DNA of 29,423 bases from Amoebophrya sp. A120 (GCA_905178155.1 CAJINV010000024.1:149550-178972), one strand, 5' to 3'. Shown: positions 1 through 10,998, counted from the stretch's first letter. The notes: generated by a model from the sequence alone, not told the origin. Program-made: numbers and translations.

Positions 1-1469
1 CTAACCATGGTCATCAGAAATCGTACCTGAAACAGAAGGTTAGAGTTGAAATTTTACAGATGCATAGATAGTATCTATTCAAAGGGCAAGCGCTAGTAAC
101 GCACAGGCAGTGGCAGCCAGTGAAGTGAGTCTGAGTGCATTGCCGACACGATCGCACCACCTTCGCCTTGCGTTGAGAATAATCGCGCGCAAGTGGCAAC
201 GGCAGGCGAGCGAAAAAAAACGGAGCTGAAGGGAAACATATCAATAAATGTGCTGGCTCTACAAAAGGGCAGTACACTCCAATCCGTAGCGGCCGCAGAA
301 GTTCGTTTGCCACCCTCTGCTCGAGATACTTCAACTTCAGATTGGTATTTTTGTAAATAATCCCTGCCCAAGTCCACAGTGTCGCTCCAATAGTCAATAG
401 GCATTTTTGTGCCCAATCGCTCCCGCAAAACCTCTATGTAGAGGTCTTCACAGCTATCCGCTCGCTCTTCTAGTGCTCTACCCAGAGTCTTCTGGGCGCG
501 GGCGGCTGCAGCAAGTTGCGCACCGGTTGCGTCTGCTTCCGAATTCGGCTTGGCAGTTCCCAACAATGCAGCTGCGTCCCCAGCGGATAAGAAGCTCAAA
601 ATGCCGTTCTGCTCATTCAAAAAACCCGTTGGTCCAGAGAGAAGTAGCCCCGGCTGTACGCGTTTGATATCGGTCAAAAGATCCCTACGCACTTCCGGTA
701 CGGCAACGGGTTGCTTCATTCTGACGGGCCTGTCCTCCCGTTGTAAGGCCTCTACCTGCATTCCAGCGTAATTTTGTTTTTCCTTCGGTAATGAATCGGC
801 TCTGTTCAGCTTTATCTTCACCCCCGCCCGGCTTCCTACGTTAGCAGCACGGCTTGCCGACTCGCTGTCGCTCTCTTGCCCCGTCCGGATCTCCGTGCCT
901 CCACTCGTAGTTCCACTTGATGAGGCGCCATCGTTTCCGAATGTCGGAACGAAACCTCGACGCCGGGTCTCTTGCGGCGGGCCCGGTATCATCCGAATAA
1001 AGTTGTCACCGGCGGAAGCCTGAGTCGCAATATTTTTCGCGCCCCTGCGATAAGATGCGCCCCTTCTGTCCTCGACAATGCCCTCGTCGATCGCTTGGTC
1101 GGGCTCCGGGCGACGTTCCTCTCGCAGTCCATCCTCTTTTTGCAGCTCACTCGGCTGTGGCGTTCCTCGTCGCCCTCCTGCAGAAATATTTGGACTTGTA
1201 GAAGATATCGCCGCCCCTCGCCCTCGGTCCTGCTGCGGCCTCAAGCGCCCGGCGCAGGTTTTTCTCAGTACGTGTCGCACTGTTTGAACCAGGCGGGCTC
1301 TTGTAGAACAAATTTCAATATTCTCAGCAGCAGATGGAGCTGGAACAGCTGTATCGGACGTTTCGGAAGCTGCAGCCGCTGCTTGTACTCCTCTACTCGT
1401 TGTACTAGCGTGGGAAAGGGAAAACCAAGAGAACAGCAAGAACTGCTGCAGGTGTTGACGATGCCGCAT
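1..1469 (-). CDS. gene A: secreted protein of unknown function, 5' part (exon 1 and start of exon 2)
   Basis: I do not recognise the family. Exon 1 runs 1469-276 (398 codons, phase 0), the intron 275-27 (GTACTG...TTTCAG), and exon 2 starts at 26 and leaves the window after VRFLMTMV. The open frame extends further upstream, but I chose the ATG at 1469 because it starts a signal-peptide-like segment (MRHRQHLQQFLLFSWFSLSH, then an Ala-rich stretch). Residues about 50-260 are low-complexity, rich in Arg, Ser, Gly and Glu. The last ~130 residues of exon 1 form the conserved part, with GILSFLS, SCEDLY, VLRER, DYW and TVDLG; by hand alignment about two thirds of them match gene Z (22942-24922). The intron position and the first eight residues of exon 2 also match gene Z. 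Compared with gene Z, exon 1 carries about 180 extra low-complexity residues. The product is probably secreted or on the endomembrane pathway (inference). Confidence 0.7.
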
Positions 1470-1686
1470 TGTGCTTTCGACAGTGTAACTTTTCCTTCTC
1501 CCACCTTCTCGTAGGCTGATGGGGAAGCAAGAACTCACTCGCGCTTCCTAGTGACGTAAGTACTCAGGAGCACCACTTCTACCGTGAAAAAAACACTCTA
1601 GTATCACAACATCAATCATACAATTTGTCTACTAGCCGCGAGAAATTAATGCGTCGGCGCCGCTGGTGGAGAAGAAAAGGGGGTGA

Positions 1687-1691
1687 AGAAC
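1687..1691. repeat. target-site duplication AGAAC, left copy
   Basis: AGAAC directly precedes the left terminus (TATGGCCCCC) of the 9.3-kb element, and the same five bases directly follow the right terminus at 10999-11003. Because the element ends in A, the duplication could also be read as six bases (AAGAAC). It supports insertion by a cut-and-paste type mechanism. Confidence 0.75.
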
Positions 1692-3935
1692 TATGGCCCC
1701 CTCAAAACGTAAGTTCTCAACTCGTAAGTGCGCTACCCATAAAAATCGCGACAATTTCGCGACTTTTTTGGATGGTGCACTTTTTGCAAAGTTTTTCCGA
1801 TTTTTGGTTTTTTTCGGACAAGTTGCCTGCCTGGACTTGTCTTCACGAGAGACGCCGGCGCGCCATTTTGCAAACCCGCTGCCCCATTTTTTTTATGTGT
1901 GAGGAGCAGTAGGGCCCGACGCACGTTGACCCGAGCGCGGCAAGCTTACGAAGAACACGCGCTGGACCGCAGCGGCGGGAAGCTTGCACTGCCATGCTTC
2001 GCCGCAACATCTAAAGACGGCCACTGGGCCGGGCATAACGTCACGCGCGAGGGTATGGAGCACATGGGAAATCATCAAAAAGCTGCGGGCGCTTGATGCC
2101 TTCGCACATCCCCCCGGCCGGTCGCAGGGCGCGCGCCACAGCCTTCAGACATGACTTATTTTGCGCCCGTCATCTCTGACACCATCAGGCAGGTTTCGCC
2201 GCGATTCTCTTGCGCCGCCCCGCCCTCCCCACAATGCCGCGGGCGCCATTGCTACGCCACGCATCGGGCACGCGACACTCACTGCGCCCGCCCAACCGGG
2301 ACGCGGCCTGCCGCAGCGATGGGCCGGCCTCGCGCGGGAGAAAAACCGCGCGCCCGCCTGCCCGCAATCGCGCACAAGGCATCCCGTGGGGCCCCAATCG
2401 TCCAGCCCCCCCTTTGGCGCGCCGACTCCCTGAAACGGAGCACGGAAGCTAGCAACCGCCCCGGGCAAGCATATGCTCATCAGGCCGAAGCCACCGCGCC
2501 ACAGTTCGACCGACCGCCCAGGCGGGCTTTCGCTACTTAGGGCCGGCGAATCATTGAACCAACGGCGGGCCGGGCCCGGCGAAGCGCTTCCATCGCACAC
2601 GCGCCGTCCGCTTGCAATTAAAAGGTAAGCAAAAGAAAAGGGCCGCGCAGGGCGGCCCTTGTTTTGCATGTGCAGACAAACATGCCCGCGCGCATAAACC
2701 AGAGAAAGCTGCACCCCCCGGGAGCCTACGCCAGCGGGAAGTGGGCGCGCCGGCCCTGCGTCGAGCGCTCTAGCTACCTACCTGGCGGCAGCAGCTAGGC
2801 AACACCGAACCGGCGCCCGCGGACATACAACTCTACCGCCCGACCAGGGGCGGCCGAGCGCCATAGGGGGGGGTCGGTCCGTCAGCCTGGGGCGCCCCTC
2901 TCCCATTCTTCAGTGCCCCGGTCCGCTCGGCTTCTTTTTTCTTGCATCGGCACCCCGGCCCACCCCCGCTCGTTGCCTCCTCTCGAAAATACCGGCACAT
3001 GCTGGGCCGCCCGCATGCGCATCGCGGCCCGGGCGCAACCGGCCCGGCGAAAATGCGCGTGAGGCTTGCCGCCACCCAGTCGGGACGATGGCCGCCCCAA
3101 TGCGCACGCTGCGCACCCCCCGGCCGCGAGCCCGCCCCAGGAGTAGCCCGCAACGCGCCGCCAAGGCTTTGGCGCCCGCGCGCCCGCGTGCAAGACGCCT
3201 CGCCGCTCGTCTGCCCGCCGGCCGGGCCAATGGGCCGGCCCGGTTGCCCGGGGCATGTGCCGGCCCTGCCCCGTGCTGCCCGTTGCGCAGCCAGCGGGGC
3301 CAGCCGGCGGGCCGCGCAAATAAAACGAAGGAGGCCAGAGCAGCCCGCGCCCCGCCCCTCCGACTCCGCTCCCGATTCGCGCAGGGCGCGTAAAGACAAA
3401 AGAAGCAGGGGTTGGCGGCTGGCCGACCCACCCTTGGCGAAGGTCGGCTCTTCGTTTGCGGGGAGGGGGCCCATGCAAGCCGGCCGCCCGGTGGCCGTCA
3501 AACAAACAACGAGCAAGGGGGCCGGCCGCGCGCATTGATTAGCTTGCCGGATGACCGCACGGGCCACGGCCACACACACTGTAGCTGGCATCGGGCTAGC
3601 CAGGCGCCGCGGCCGCTCTTTGGGGGGCCATCCCACCAGCTGCCGGGCAGCCTCGGAGGCCGGGAAAGGATGGCGGGAGGGTGGGGCGGAAGCGGCGCCG
3701 GCCGGCTTCGATCGTGCGTTTCGCTCGACACCAACTGGCGGGGCCGGTTCGCGCGGGGGCCTTCGGCCCTCCCCAAGGCAAGGAAGGGCGATCAGCCGCC
3801 GCGCGGGAGCCTTTAGGGGAGGACGGGCAGCCGCGGCGCCGGGGGGCCCTTGCATATTCGCGGCACGCGCGCGGCCCCTTTTTTAGTTGTCTACAGGAAG
3901 CGCGCTAGGTTGTAAAAATATTTTCACAGGGCGGG
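1692..3935 (+). repeat. left arm of the giant inverted repeat
   Basis: Reverse-complement partner of 8650-10998. I matched it by eye at the terminus (1692-1880 with 10810-10998), at 1930-2600 with 10100-10760, around 2930-3390 with 9330-9740, around 3400-3560 with 9130-9330, and less clearly to 3935. For example, the block around 3160-3195 (gccgccaaggctttggcgcc) is found inverted around 9500-9535. Divergence is substantial, with indels, so the two arms are not a recent copy. Confidence 0.85.
1716..1733 (-). repeat. 18-bp terminal motif, outer left copy
   Basis: CTCAACTCGTAAGTGCGC, the reverse complement of the GCGCACTTACGAGTTGAG copies at 6293, 6415 and 10957 and the same orientation as 6358. 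It contains CTC|GTAAGT, a consensus 5' splice donor reading into the element; a second donor-like GTAAGT lies just outside it at 1709-1714. Confidence 0.9.
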
Positions 3936-4036
3936 GGCGCGCTTATTGCCGGCGGAGCAACCTTCACAGGGCGCGCGTTGTTTGTGCGAATAGTGTTACC
4001 GGGCGCGCGCTGTTTGTAAAAAAATTTTTACAACTA
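3908..4036. repeat. AT-core / GCGCGC block at the inner end of the left arm
   Basis: This stretch alternates AT-rich cores (tgtaaaaatattttcaca, tgtaaaaaaatttttaca) with GC-rich spacers such as gggcgcgcg. The last core is a near-perfect palindrome. It appears to be the counterpart of the tandem palindromes at 8655-8745 in the right arm, though it is less regular. No coding sequence is seen here. Confidence 0.6.
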
Positions 4037-5669
4037 TACCAGCCGGGCCGGCGTACCCCTGGGTAGCAAATGGGCCAGCGGCGCGGCTTTTCTTGCAAAA
4101 ACCGGCCCAGAGGGCGGGACGGGGGGGGGCGGGCGGCAAGCCGGCCACCGGCCGGCCTACCTCTGGGTGGCCGCCTTGCTTGAAGTAAGGCGGCCTAAGA
4201 TGGCAGCAGGGGGCCACCAGCGAGCACGCTCTGGGGTAGGTGGATAGCTGCGCGGCGGGCCCGCGCGCTTGCTGCTGGCAGCTGTGTGCGCCTATACCAA
4301 ACCGGCCCCCCATCTGTGCGGCGCCCTTCCTACCTTGGGTAGCCGCGAGGCCAGCCCGGACGCAGCCTGCGGCCCGCCTTCGCTCGCCCGCGGGCCGCCG
4401 ACGTGCGTCGCGCGTCTTTGTATGTGGGCTGGCCTTGTTGCCGCCTTTTGGGCCACTTGTTGTGGGGGCGGGCGACATGCACGCGCCCGCACGCTCGCAA
4501 CTGGCCTACAGGATACACACAATGGGCCCCCCCGCCCCCCAACTGCAGGCGGGGCCCACGCGCCGTAGGCGGTGCACCGGCGCGGCTCGCAGCCATGCAC
4601 CGGGCCGAGCACAGTAGCCGGCCCCCCAAGCCCGCCCGCCCGCGCTTCCTGGACTGGCCAACAGGGTGCGCCAGCGGCCATGCCTCGCTTATGTAGAAGC
4701 CGCCCGGGGAAGGCGGGCGGGGGAGCTAGCTAGGCGGGCCCGCTGCGTCTGGCCCGGCTGGCCAGCAAGCAGGTGGCGCTCCGACAGTTCCCCGCGTTGT
4801 GTGGGCCAGTTGCAAGCGCGGGCTGGCACGCAGTTGGCCCGCAGGCGCCTTGCGGTGAGCCGGCCGGGCAATTACCGGGGGCACCTACGTAAGCAGCGCG
4901 GTCGCGGGGCCACCCCAGCTAGCTAGGGAGCTGATTTGCGGCCGGGCCCCCCAGTTCCTTGGCCCGTGTAGATTGGCGGCCCCGGCCGGCGGGCTGCCTG
5001 TCGCGCCCCGGCCCGGCCCAGCTCCAGCGCGGGGCTTTGCCAGAGTGCCTGCGGCCCGGCCGCTCCCCATCAACCCCCGCGAAGCCGTCGGCATCCCAAC
5101 TGCGTGGGCCAGGGGGCGGCGATGTCTTCTAGGCGGTGGGCGGTGGGCGGCCCACAAGGGCCCGTTGCTCCCGGCCCACATTTTTCCACCCCAACAAGGC
5201 GCACCGGCCGCCCGTTTCTAGCGGCCGGCCGACGAACTTGTGGCCCCGCTGTGCGCGCCCGCATGTCGCTGGCCCAGCACATACATTACGAAATGCCGCC
5301 AGCCGGCTAGGCCCGTCGCGGTTTGAGCGCCCTTGTCAGCTGCGCGCGTCGTGCTGGCGCTGTGCCAGCTACACGGACCGACGGCACGGGAATGGGCTGC
5401 AGGCATGCAGCAAATGGGGGCCAATACCTTGCGGCGCCGACCCTTTGTTGGGGCGGCCCCGGTTCGTTGGCACACGGGCCCCCCGCCGGCCCGCCGCGTG
5501 TAGCGTGTTGGCGAACTATGGAGACCGGCCCTCTTCCGCTAGAAGACCAGCGAAAAGGTAGGGCAAGCCTCAGACGGCCCGCTTGCCTGCAGATCTCCCA
5601 CCCCCAACCAGTCTGCCGGCGCCACGTTTGCTTCGCGGGCGTGCGTGGCTCCGCTACATGCGGCAGCAC

Positions 5670-6190
5670 CTAATGGGGCCGCCGCCCATGCAGCTCTCGA
5701 CAGCAAGCGCGCCGCCTCACTCCCCGGCAAACTGCGGCCCGTTGGCCGCTGCGAGCGCGTAAAATGGGAAGCCTGCGCCAGCGATGGGGGCCAACCATAT
5801 GCGCCCCGCGCGCCCGCGTGCGAGTTCCTGGAGCCGACGGGCCGCCCGGCCTGCTGGCAGGCTCGGTTTACGGTTCCCAACTTGCCCCGCGGGCGCCTGC
5901 GTGCATGCAGCTGGGCCGGCCGCCCGCGGCGGGGCCCCCGCCGGCTGGCAGGGATAGCAGGCTGGCCCCGCGGGGCAAGTTGGGAACCGTAAACCCAGCC
6001 TGCCAGCAGGCCGGGCGGCCCGTCGGCTCCAGGAACAAACTCGCACGCGGGCGCGCGGGGCGCATATGGTTGGCCCCCATCGCTGGCGCCGGCTTTCCAT
6101 TTTACGCGCAGCGGCCAACGGGCCGCAGTTTGCCGGGGAGTGAGACGGCGCGCTTGCTGTGGAGAGCTGCATGGGCGGCGGCCCCACTAG
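5670..6190. repeat. nested near-perfect hairpin, 223-bp arms with a 75-bp loop
   Basis: Left arm 5670-5892 is the reverse complement of right arm 5968-6190 with few mismatches. Matching landmarks include gggggccaaccatatgcgcc (left) against ggcgcatatggttggccccc (right), and the inner ends cttgccccgcgg and ccgcggggcaag. The 75-bp GC-rich loop at 5893-5967 is unpaired. The arms are far better conserved than the outer arms of the element, so this hairpin is either younger or has been homogenised by gene conversion. Confidence 0.95.
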
Positions 6191-6199
6191 GTGTTTGCT

Positions 6200-6440
6200 G
6201 TTTTTGGGAAATTTCGCAACCTTTTCTGGATTTGTTCTGGAAAAAGTTGCGAAATTTCTCGAAGCGCTAGCGCTCTCGAAAATTTGTGTGGAGCGCACTT
6301 ACGAGTTGAGAAAAATGCAGCATTTCAATCGAATCCCCGATGGTGTGCTGCACTTTTCTCAACTCGTAAGTGCGCTCCAGACAAATTTTCGCTAGTGGTG
6401 TGAATCTGTGTGGTGCGCACTTACGAGTTGAGGGCCTGCA
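6200..6440. repeat. central cluster of terminal-motif copies and small hairpins
   Basis: The AT-richer core holds three copies of the 18-bp terminal motif: 6293-6310 (plus), 6358-6375 (inverted) and 6415-6432 (plus). The first two form the arms of a hairpin around 6281-6390 (aatttgtgtggagcgcac... paired with ...gtgcgctccagacaaatt). Just left of it lies a second hairpin with arms gaaatttcgcaac and gttgcgaaatttc (6209-6257). The composition resembles the extreme ends of the element, as if element termini had been brought together here. Confidence 0.85.
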
Positions 6441-6986
6441 ACTTTCCCGAGATGTGTGTTTGTCGACGACAAACATAAACCTCGAGAAAAATTGGAAATC
6501 ACGGCCGTGAGATGCTTCTGCGGTTGAGCTGGCGCGCGCAATCGCAGAAACACGGGCGCGCAACGCGGGCGTCAAGCTGGGCGCCGGCCCCCTATAGCTG
6601 ACGGACGGCCCAGCACAATGCCTGCGTCGCACCCAGTCGGCCCAAGGGAGCAGCGCGATGCGCGGCCGATTCCGACCGGCCTCATGCGGGCCTCTATGGT
6701 TGCTGCGCGAACTCCGCGAAGATGGATGGCGAGCCCCGGCCCGTCTAGTTGGCGGGAGGGCTGCCCGCATGCAGTTGCGGGGGGGGCCACGCACGTGTGG
6801 GCGCACGCACCTGGCCCCGGGCACATGGTTGGGGCCCGGGTGGGCTTCATCATGGGCGGGCCAGGTATGAAGGTAAGGTGGCCCGCATAGCAGGCGGGCG
6901 CGCTTTGGCCGATTTTCCATCTGCTCTCTGATTCTTGTCCGCCGACGGACGGACGCTGTGTGTGGGGAGGGAGGCCAACTACATGC

Positions 6987-7000
6987 GGGGGGGGGGGGGG
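6987..7000 (+). repeat. G14 homopolymer
   Basis: Fourteen consecutive G residues inside the GC-rich element. Its length may be affected by sequencing error. Confidence 0.8.
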
Positions 7001-8654
7001 CGGCGCTTAGTTGTTTCTAGCTGTGCTGGGATCTGCCGGCGGGCTTTGGCGGGTAGTCTAATGCTGGGGCGGGCCGCATTTCCTTGGCTAACCCAAGCGG
7101 CCGGGCGCCCTGGTATTGACCCGCCACCCGTTTGCCCGCCGGATGTGGCCTCATAGTTGGCGGACTGGACATACGCGCCGCGCTTCAATACTTCGCGGCC
7201 GCGCCACCCACGTGCAACCGGCTGGCCAGCTACATGCAGGCACACAACGGGCCGGGGGGGCGCTCGCAACGAGCGGAGCGGCTGCCGCGTTGGATGGCGG
7301 GGCCACCCAAAAGCGTGGCGCTCGCATGCGGCTGGGCCACTTAGTTGGACCGCCAGACGGATAGAGCTGGCCCCTGCGATTAGTGGTGGGCCCGTCATCA
7401 AATAGAGCGAAGGGGCCAGCTTTTGTCGCCGACTTGCCGGCGCACCCACGCTGCCCCCCGCCCCTCGTGGCCACATGCCCCCCAGGCCGGCGCCGCCCTC
7501 CTTGCTGGCCCACTACATGTGGGGCGTGAGTACTCGGCTCATGTGCCCGAACGGCCCGCGCGCGCCCCGCCGCCTACTCATGCAGGTTCGTTGGGGGCTG
7601 GGAGGCGGCCGACCAGGTGGGGGCCCCGTGCACCAGCGGCCAGCGACCTCCACCAGGCGTGGGAACCTGGCCCAAACACATAGCGTGGGGGATCTCCGTT
7701 GCGCGGTCCGCCTGTGTTCGGGCCCCACACACTCGCGCCACCGCCCCGCGCGGCGGACCGACCTACCCTGCCCAGCCAAGCAATTGGCCGCCCATCATGA
7801 GCAGCCGGCCGGCCCACTCGCTCCACGTAGCTGCCCGGCTTGCTGCAGGCATGCGGGCGCGCGCGCCAAGCCGGCCCAAGGGGCGCGAGGGTTTGCCGGC
7901 GTGGGCCCGCTGCGTCCGAGGTCAAGTTAAGTCAGTGACCCGGCCTCCCCGCCGGCGCGCGCCCGCGCGCACGGACATAGCCTGTTGGCCAGCCGCAGCA
8001 GCTTGAGCAGGCGCGCAGGCGAATGCGGCTACCCCCAAGCGCGTGGGCCCGCGGGGCAAAATACGGCCCCCCCCCGAGCCAGGGGGCCGGCGGGTAATGG
8101 CACGGCGCCCAGGCGGTGGGCCAGCCCCCCCGCCCAAAATCGTTGGCGTTTCTCCGCTAGCCAGGTTGCTGCCTGGGAGGGGCGTCATTGGTGGTGGGCC
8201 CACCGCTTTTGGATCAGGAAGAGCACGCCGGCAGCTGGCCCTCGGATAGATTCGCCGCGGGGCGCAGCGCCCTCCCCCCGCTGAGGTGGGCGAGCGGCAC
8301 GCGCGCCATCCAAATGAAGCATCCCTGCTAGCCTGCCAGCCGGCGGGCCCCCCCGGGGGGCCGGCCCGGCTCAGCTGCATGCCGGCGGGCTGGCCCCAAA
8401 TCTTGTCGGGGAAGGGCAGGACATAGAGGGGAGGCGGCTTCATGTGAGCGCACGCAGGAAGCAGCTCCAAGCATGCGGGCCGCGCAACTTTAAATCCCCA
8501 AGCGCGTTGGCCCCCACCTTACCGCCACCCCGGGCCAGAGGCCGGCCAGCGGCTTACCGCCCCCCCCTCCGCCCCGCCCGCCCGGCGGGCGTCTATGGGA
8601 AAGGCCGCGGCGCCGGCCCGTTTGCCATGGGCCCTCCGGCCCGGCTGGTCTGTT

Positions 8655-8745
8655 TGTAAAAAAAATTTAACAAGTAGCGCGCTACATTGTAAAAAAAATT
8701 TTACAAGTAGCGCGCTACTTATAAAATTTTTTTTACAAATAGCAA
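8655..8745. repeat. tandem nested palindromes (TAGCGCGCTA plus AAATTT core)
   Basis: Two to three head-to-tail units of about 35-40 bp. Each pairs a GC palindrome (gtagcgcgctac) with an AT palindrome of the type tgtaaaaaaaattttaca. Clear GC palindromes lie around 8675 and 8707. This is a short AT-rich island inside otherwise GC-rich DNA. Confidence 0.85.
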
Positions 8746-10956
8746 GCGCGCTCCCTATGGAAGTGCTTTGCCACGGACGTTAGCCGGCGCCCCGGCCCCA
8801 CTTGTTGGCAAATAATGGAAGAACCACGCACGGGCCGCGAATTGATACGCAAGTAGGGCCCCGCCCCCCCGCGCGGCCGGCGAGTGCCAGCCTTCAGAGA
8901 GACGGGGCGCCCGCTTGGTGGTGGCCCTTCTCTTTGCGAAGGCTCCCGCGCAAGCCGACCCCCCCCCTCGTCTGTCGGTGTCGGAAGGAACGAAGCCGGC
9001 CGGCGCCGCCCCCCACCGGCCTGCTAGACTGCCCCGGCCCCGCGCGCACGCTTCCCTGCTGCCCGGCCAACCTGCCCGCCGGCCCCCCCCTCGCTCGCCC
9101 CAAGCCTGCCCCGGCCTACAACTTGGGGGGCCCACTTGGTGCCATTCAACAAGCTATCTAATGCACGCGGCCGGCGCCGGCCTTGCTTGTCGGTCGCCGG
9201 CCGCCGGCCGGCTCGAATGAATCGACTCCCCCCCCCCCGCAAAGGCAGAGCCAGTAAGTGCCAAGGGCCGGGCGGCCACCAACCTCTGCCGTTTTTTGCG
9301 CGCTCTGTCTGCGCGAAGCGGAAATGAATTGGCGGGGCGTGGGTTGTTCTCGCCTCCTTTGCTTTGCTCGGCCGGCTACCCAGCCCCGCCGCTGCTCAAC
9401 GGGCGGCGGGCGCGGGGCAGTGCCGGCACATGTCGCCCCCTGCCGCCAGCTCGGGCCATGCACTCGCCCGGCCGACCGGCCAAGCGCCTCCCTTGCACAC
9501 GGGCGGGCGGGCGCCAAAGGCTTGGCGGCGCGCGCGCTGCGGGCTGCGCCCGGGCCGGGCGCGCGGCCGGGGGTTGCGCATTGGGGCGGCAAGCGCCCGC
9601 CCCGGCTCGGTGGTGGCGTTGCGCACAATGCCGCCGGGCCGGTTGCGCCGAGCCGAGATGCGCCCGGCCCAGTGTTTGTCTTGGTTTATTTTCAAGAAGA
9701 ACGAAGCAACAACTGGGGGCGGGCCAGGATGAAAAGACGGGCCGCGCCCGGAGAGTCGCCTTGCGGTGCGGGGCGCGGAGAGAATGGCTGGGGGTGGTCG
9801 CCCAAGGCTGGCGGACCCACCGGCCCCGCTCGAGGCGCTCTGCCGCCCCACCCTTGGTGGGCGGGCGGTAGGGCTGCATGCCCGCGGGCGCCGGTTCGGT
9901 TCCACCTAGCTACTTCCGGGGGAGGCAGGTCTTTGCAGGGCGGGCGCGCCTACTCCTTGCGGACGCGCCCGGGGGGCGCAACCCTCTTTGGTTTGTTGTA
10001 TGCGGGTCGGACAAGGGTGCCCGCACTTGGTTGAAGGTAACTAAACGCCGGCCCGCGCGACCCGGTTTGCTTTGCCTGCCTCCTTGAGTGCGGTGCGTGT
10101 GCTTTGAAAGCTCGCCGCCAGACCCGGCCCACCGCTTATTGGCTCGCCGGCCCCAAGTAGCGCAGGCCCGCCCGGTCGGCCGCACTGTGGCGCGGCGACT
10201 GCGACGCGACATCGATGCCCGGGGCAGTTCGTCCTTTTGTGGGAGCGGGGCCAAGGGGGGGCGCTGAGCGATTGGGGCCGCACGGGATGCATTGTTCGCG
10301 ACCGATTGTGGAGACGCGGGCGTGCGGTTTTTTTCGCACGCGAGGCCCTTTTCTTACTTCCGTAGACCGCGCCCCGGCTGAGGGCACTGGACGTGTGCCC
10401 AGTGGTGTAGCAAGGGTGCCCACGGTGTTTCTGGGAGGGCGGGCGCACGTGGGTGAAGGCGGAACGGGCCGGATGGCGTCAGGGATCGATCGATGGTGGG
10501 CGCGAAATGGTCCCCGCCCATATTTTTGAAGGGTGTGGCGCGCTCCTTGCGAACAGCCCAGTGGAAGCGCGAAGGCATCAAACGCCCGCAAATTTTTGCT
10601 AATTCCCCACGTGCGCCACGCCCTCGCGCGTAACTAACGTTATCGCCGGCGCCATGGCCGCCCCTAGATGTTGGGGCGGAGCATGGCGGGAAAACCGGCC
10701 CGCCGCTGCGGCCCGGCGCGTGTTCTTCGTAGGCTTGCCATGTTCGGGTCAGCGTCAGCCCAAGCTCCTCTCTCACGCAGGAAAAAAATTATGCGGGAGT
10801 GGGTTTGCAAAATGGCGCGCCGGCGTCTGTCTCGCGTTGGTTCGCGAAGACGCGTCCAAGTGGGCAATTTTTCCGAAAAAAATAAAAAACAGGACAAACT
10901 TTGCAAAAAGCGCACCACGCAAAAAAGCCGCGAAATTCTTGCGAATTTTATGGGTG

Positions 10957-10974
10957 GCGCACTTACGAGTTGAG
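10957..10974 (+). repeat. 18-bp terminal motif, outer right copy
   Basis: GCGCACTTACGAGTTGAG, an exact reverse complement of the outer left copy at 1716-1733. On the minus strand it offers CTC|GTAAGT reading into the element. Confidence 0.9.
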
Positions 10975-10998
10975 AACTTACGTTTTGAGGGGGCCATA

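Larger units (their letters stand above)
3936..8649. other. inner GC-rich region of the 9.3-kb element, no gene recognised
   Basis: Very GC-rich DNA with recurring short words such as gggccggc, gcgcgcc and ggcccaa. Open frames are plentiful on both strands, but their translations are low-complexity Ala/Arg/Gly/Pro sequences without recognisable domains. Apart from the nested hairpin at 5670-6190 and the motif cluster at 6200-6440, I could not align the left half (3936-6190) convincingly to the right half (6440-8649) by eye. A dot plot would decide whether the palindrome continues through it. Confidence 0.6.
1692..10998. mobile_element. giant GC-rich inverted-repeat (foldback) element, 9.3 kb, no transposase seen
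   Basis: The left end begins TATGGCCCCCTCAAAACGTA and the right end at 10998 is its reverse complement. The match runs on through CTCAACTCGTAAGTGCGC and, with substitutions and small indels, for about 2.3 kb on each side. The element is bounded by AGAAC on both sides. The outermost ~200 bp are AT-rich, with runs of T and cgcga blocks; the rest is extremely GC-rich and unlike the flanks. Many long open frames exist in all six frames, but their products are Ala/Arg/Gly/Pro-rich composition artefacts, they occur in mirrored positions in the two arms, and none shows a transposase, integrase or helicase motif. I read it as a non-autonomous foldback-type DNA transposon, possibly a head-to-head composite of two ~4.6-kb units. 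It lies 223 bp upstream of the gene A start codon. Confidence 0.85.
8650..10998 (-). repeat. right arm of the giant inverted repeat
   Basis: Inverted partner of 1692-3935, including the right terminus (TACGTTTTGAGGGGGCCATA). The AT-rich outer ~200 bp match the left end with substitutions, and the GC-rich part keeps long colinear blocks interrupted by indels. Neither arm retains a conserved reading frame relative to the other, which argues against a coding function. Confidence 0.85.

Noticed and set aside
1470-1538. Longer start for gene A (open frame continuing to 1538)
   Set aside because: The upstream extension begins with GTG and would bury the signal peptide; the ATG at 1469 fits the paralog.
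2833-3855. 340-codon minus-strand open frame in the left arm of the 9.3-kb element
   Set aside because: Product is almost only Ala, Arg, Gly and Pro, overlaps equally long frames on both strands, and is not kept as a frame in the paired right arm. It follows from the base composition.
9258-10034. 258-codon plus-strand open frame in the right arm of the 9.3-kb element
   Set aside because: Same composition artefact, with no transposase, helicase or reverse-transcriptase motif and competing frames on both strands.
1692-10998. LTR retrotransposon
   Set aside because: The ends are inverted, not direct, repeats, and no gag or pol-like frame is present.
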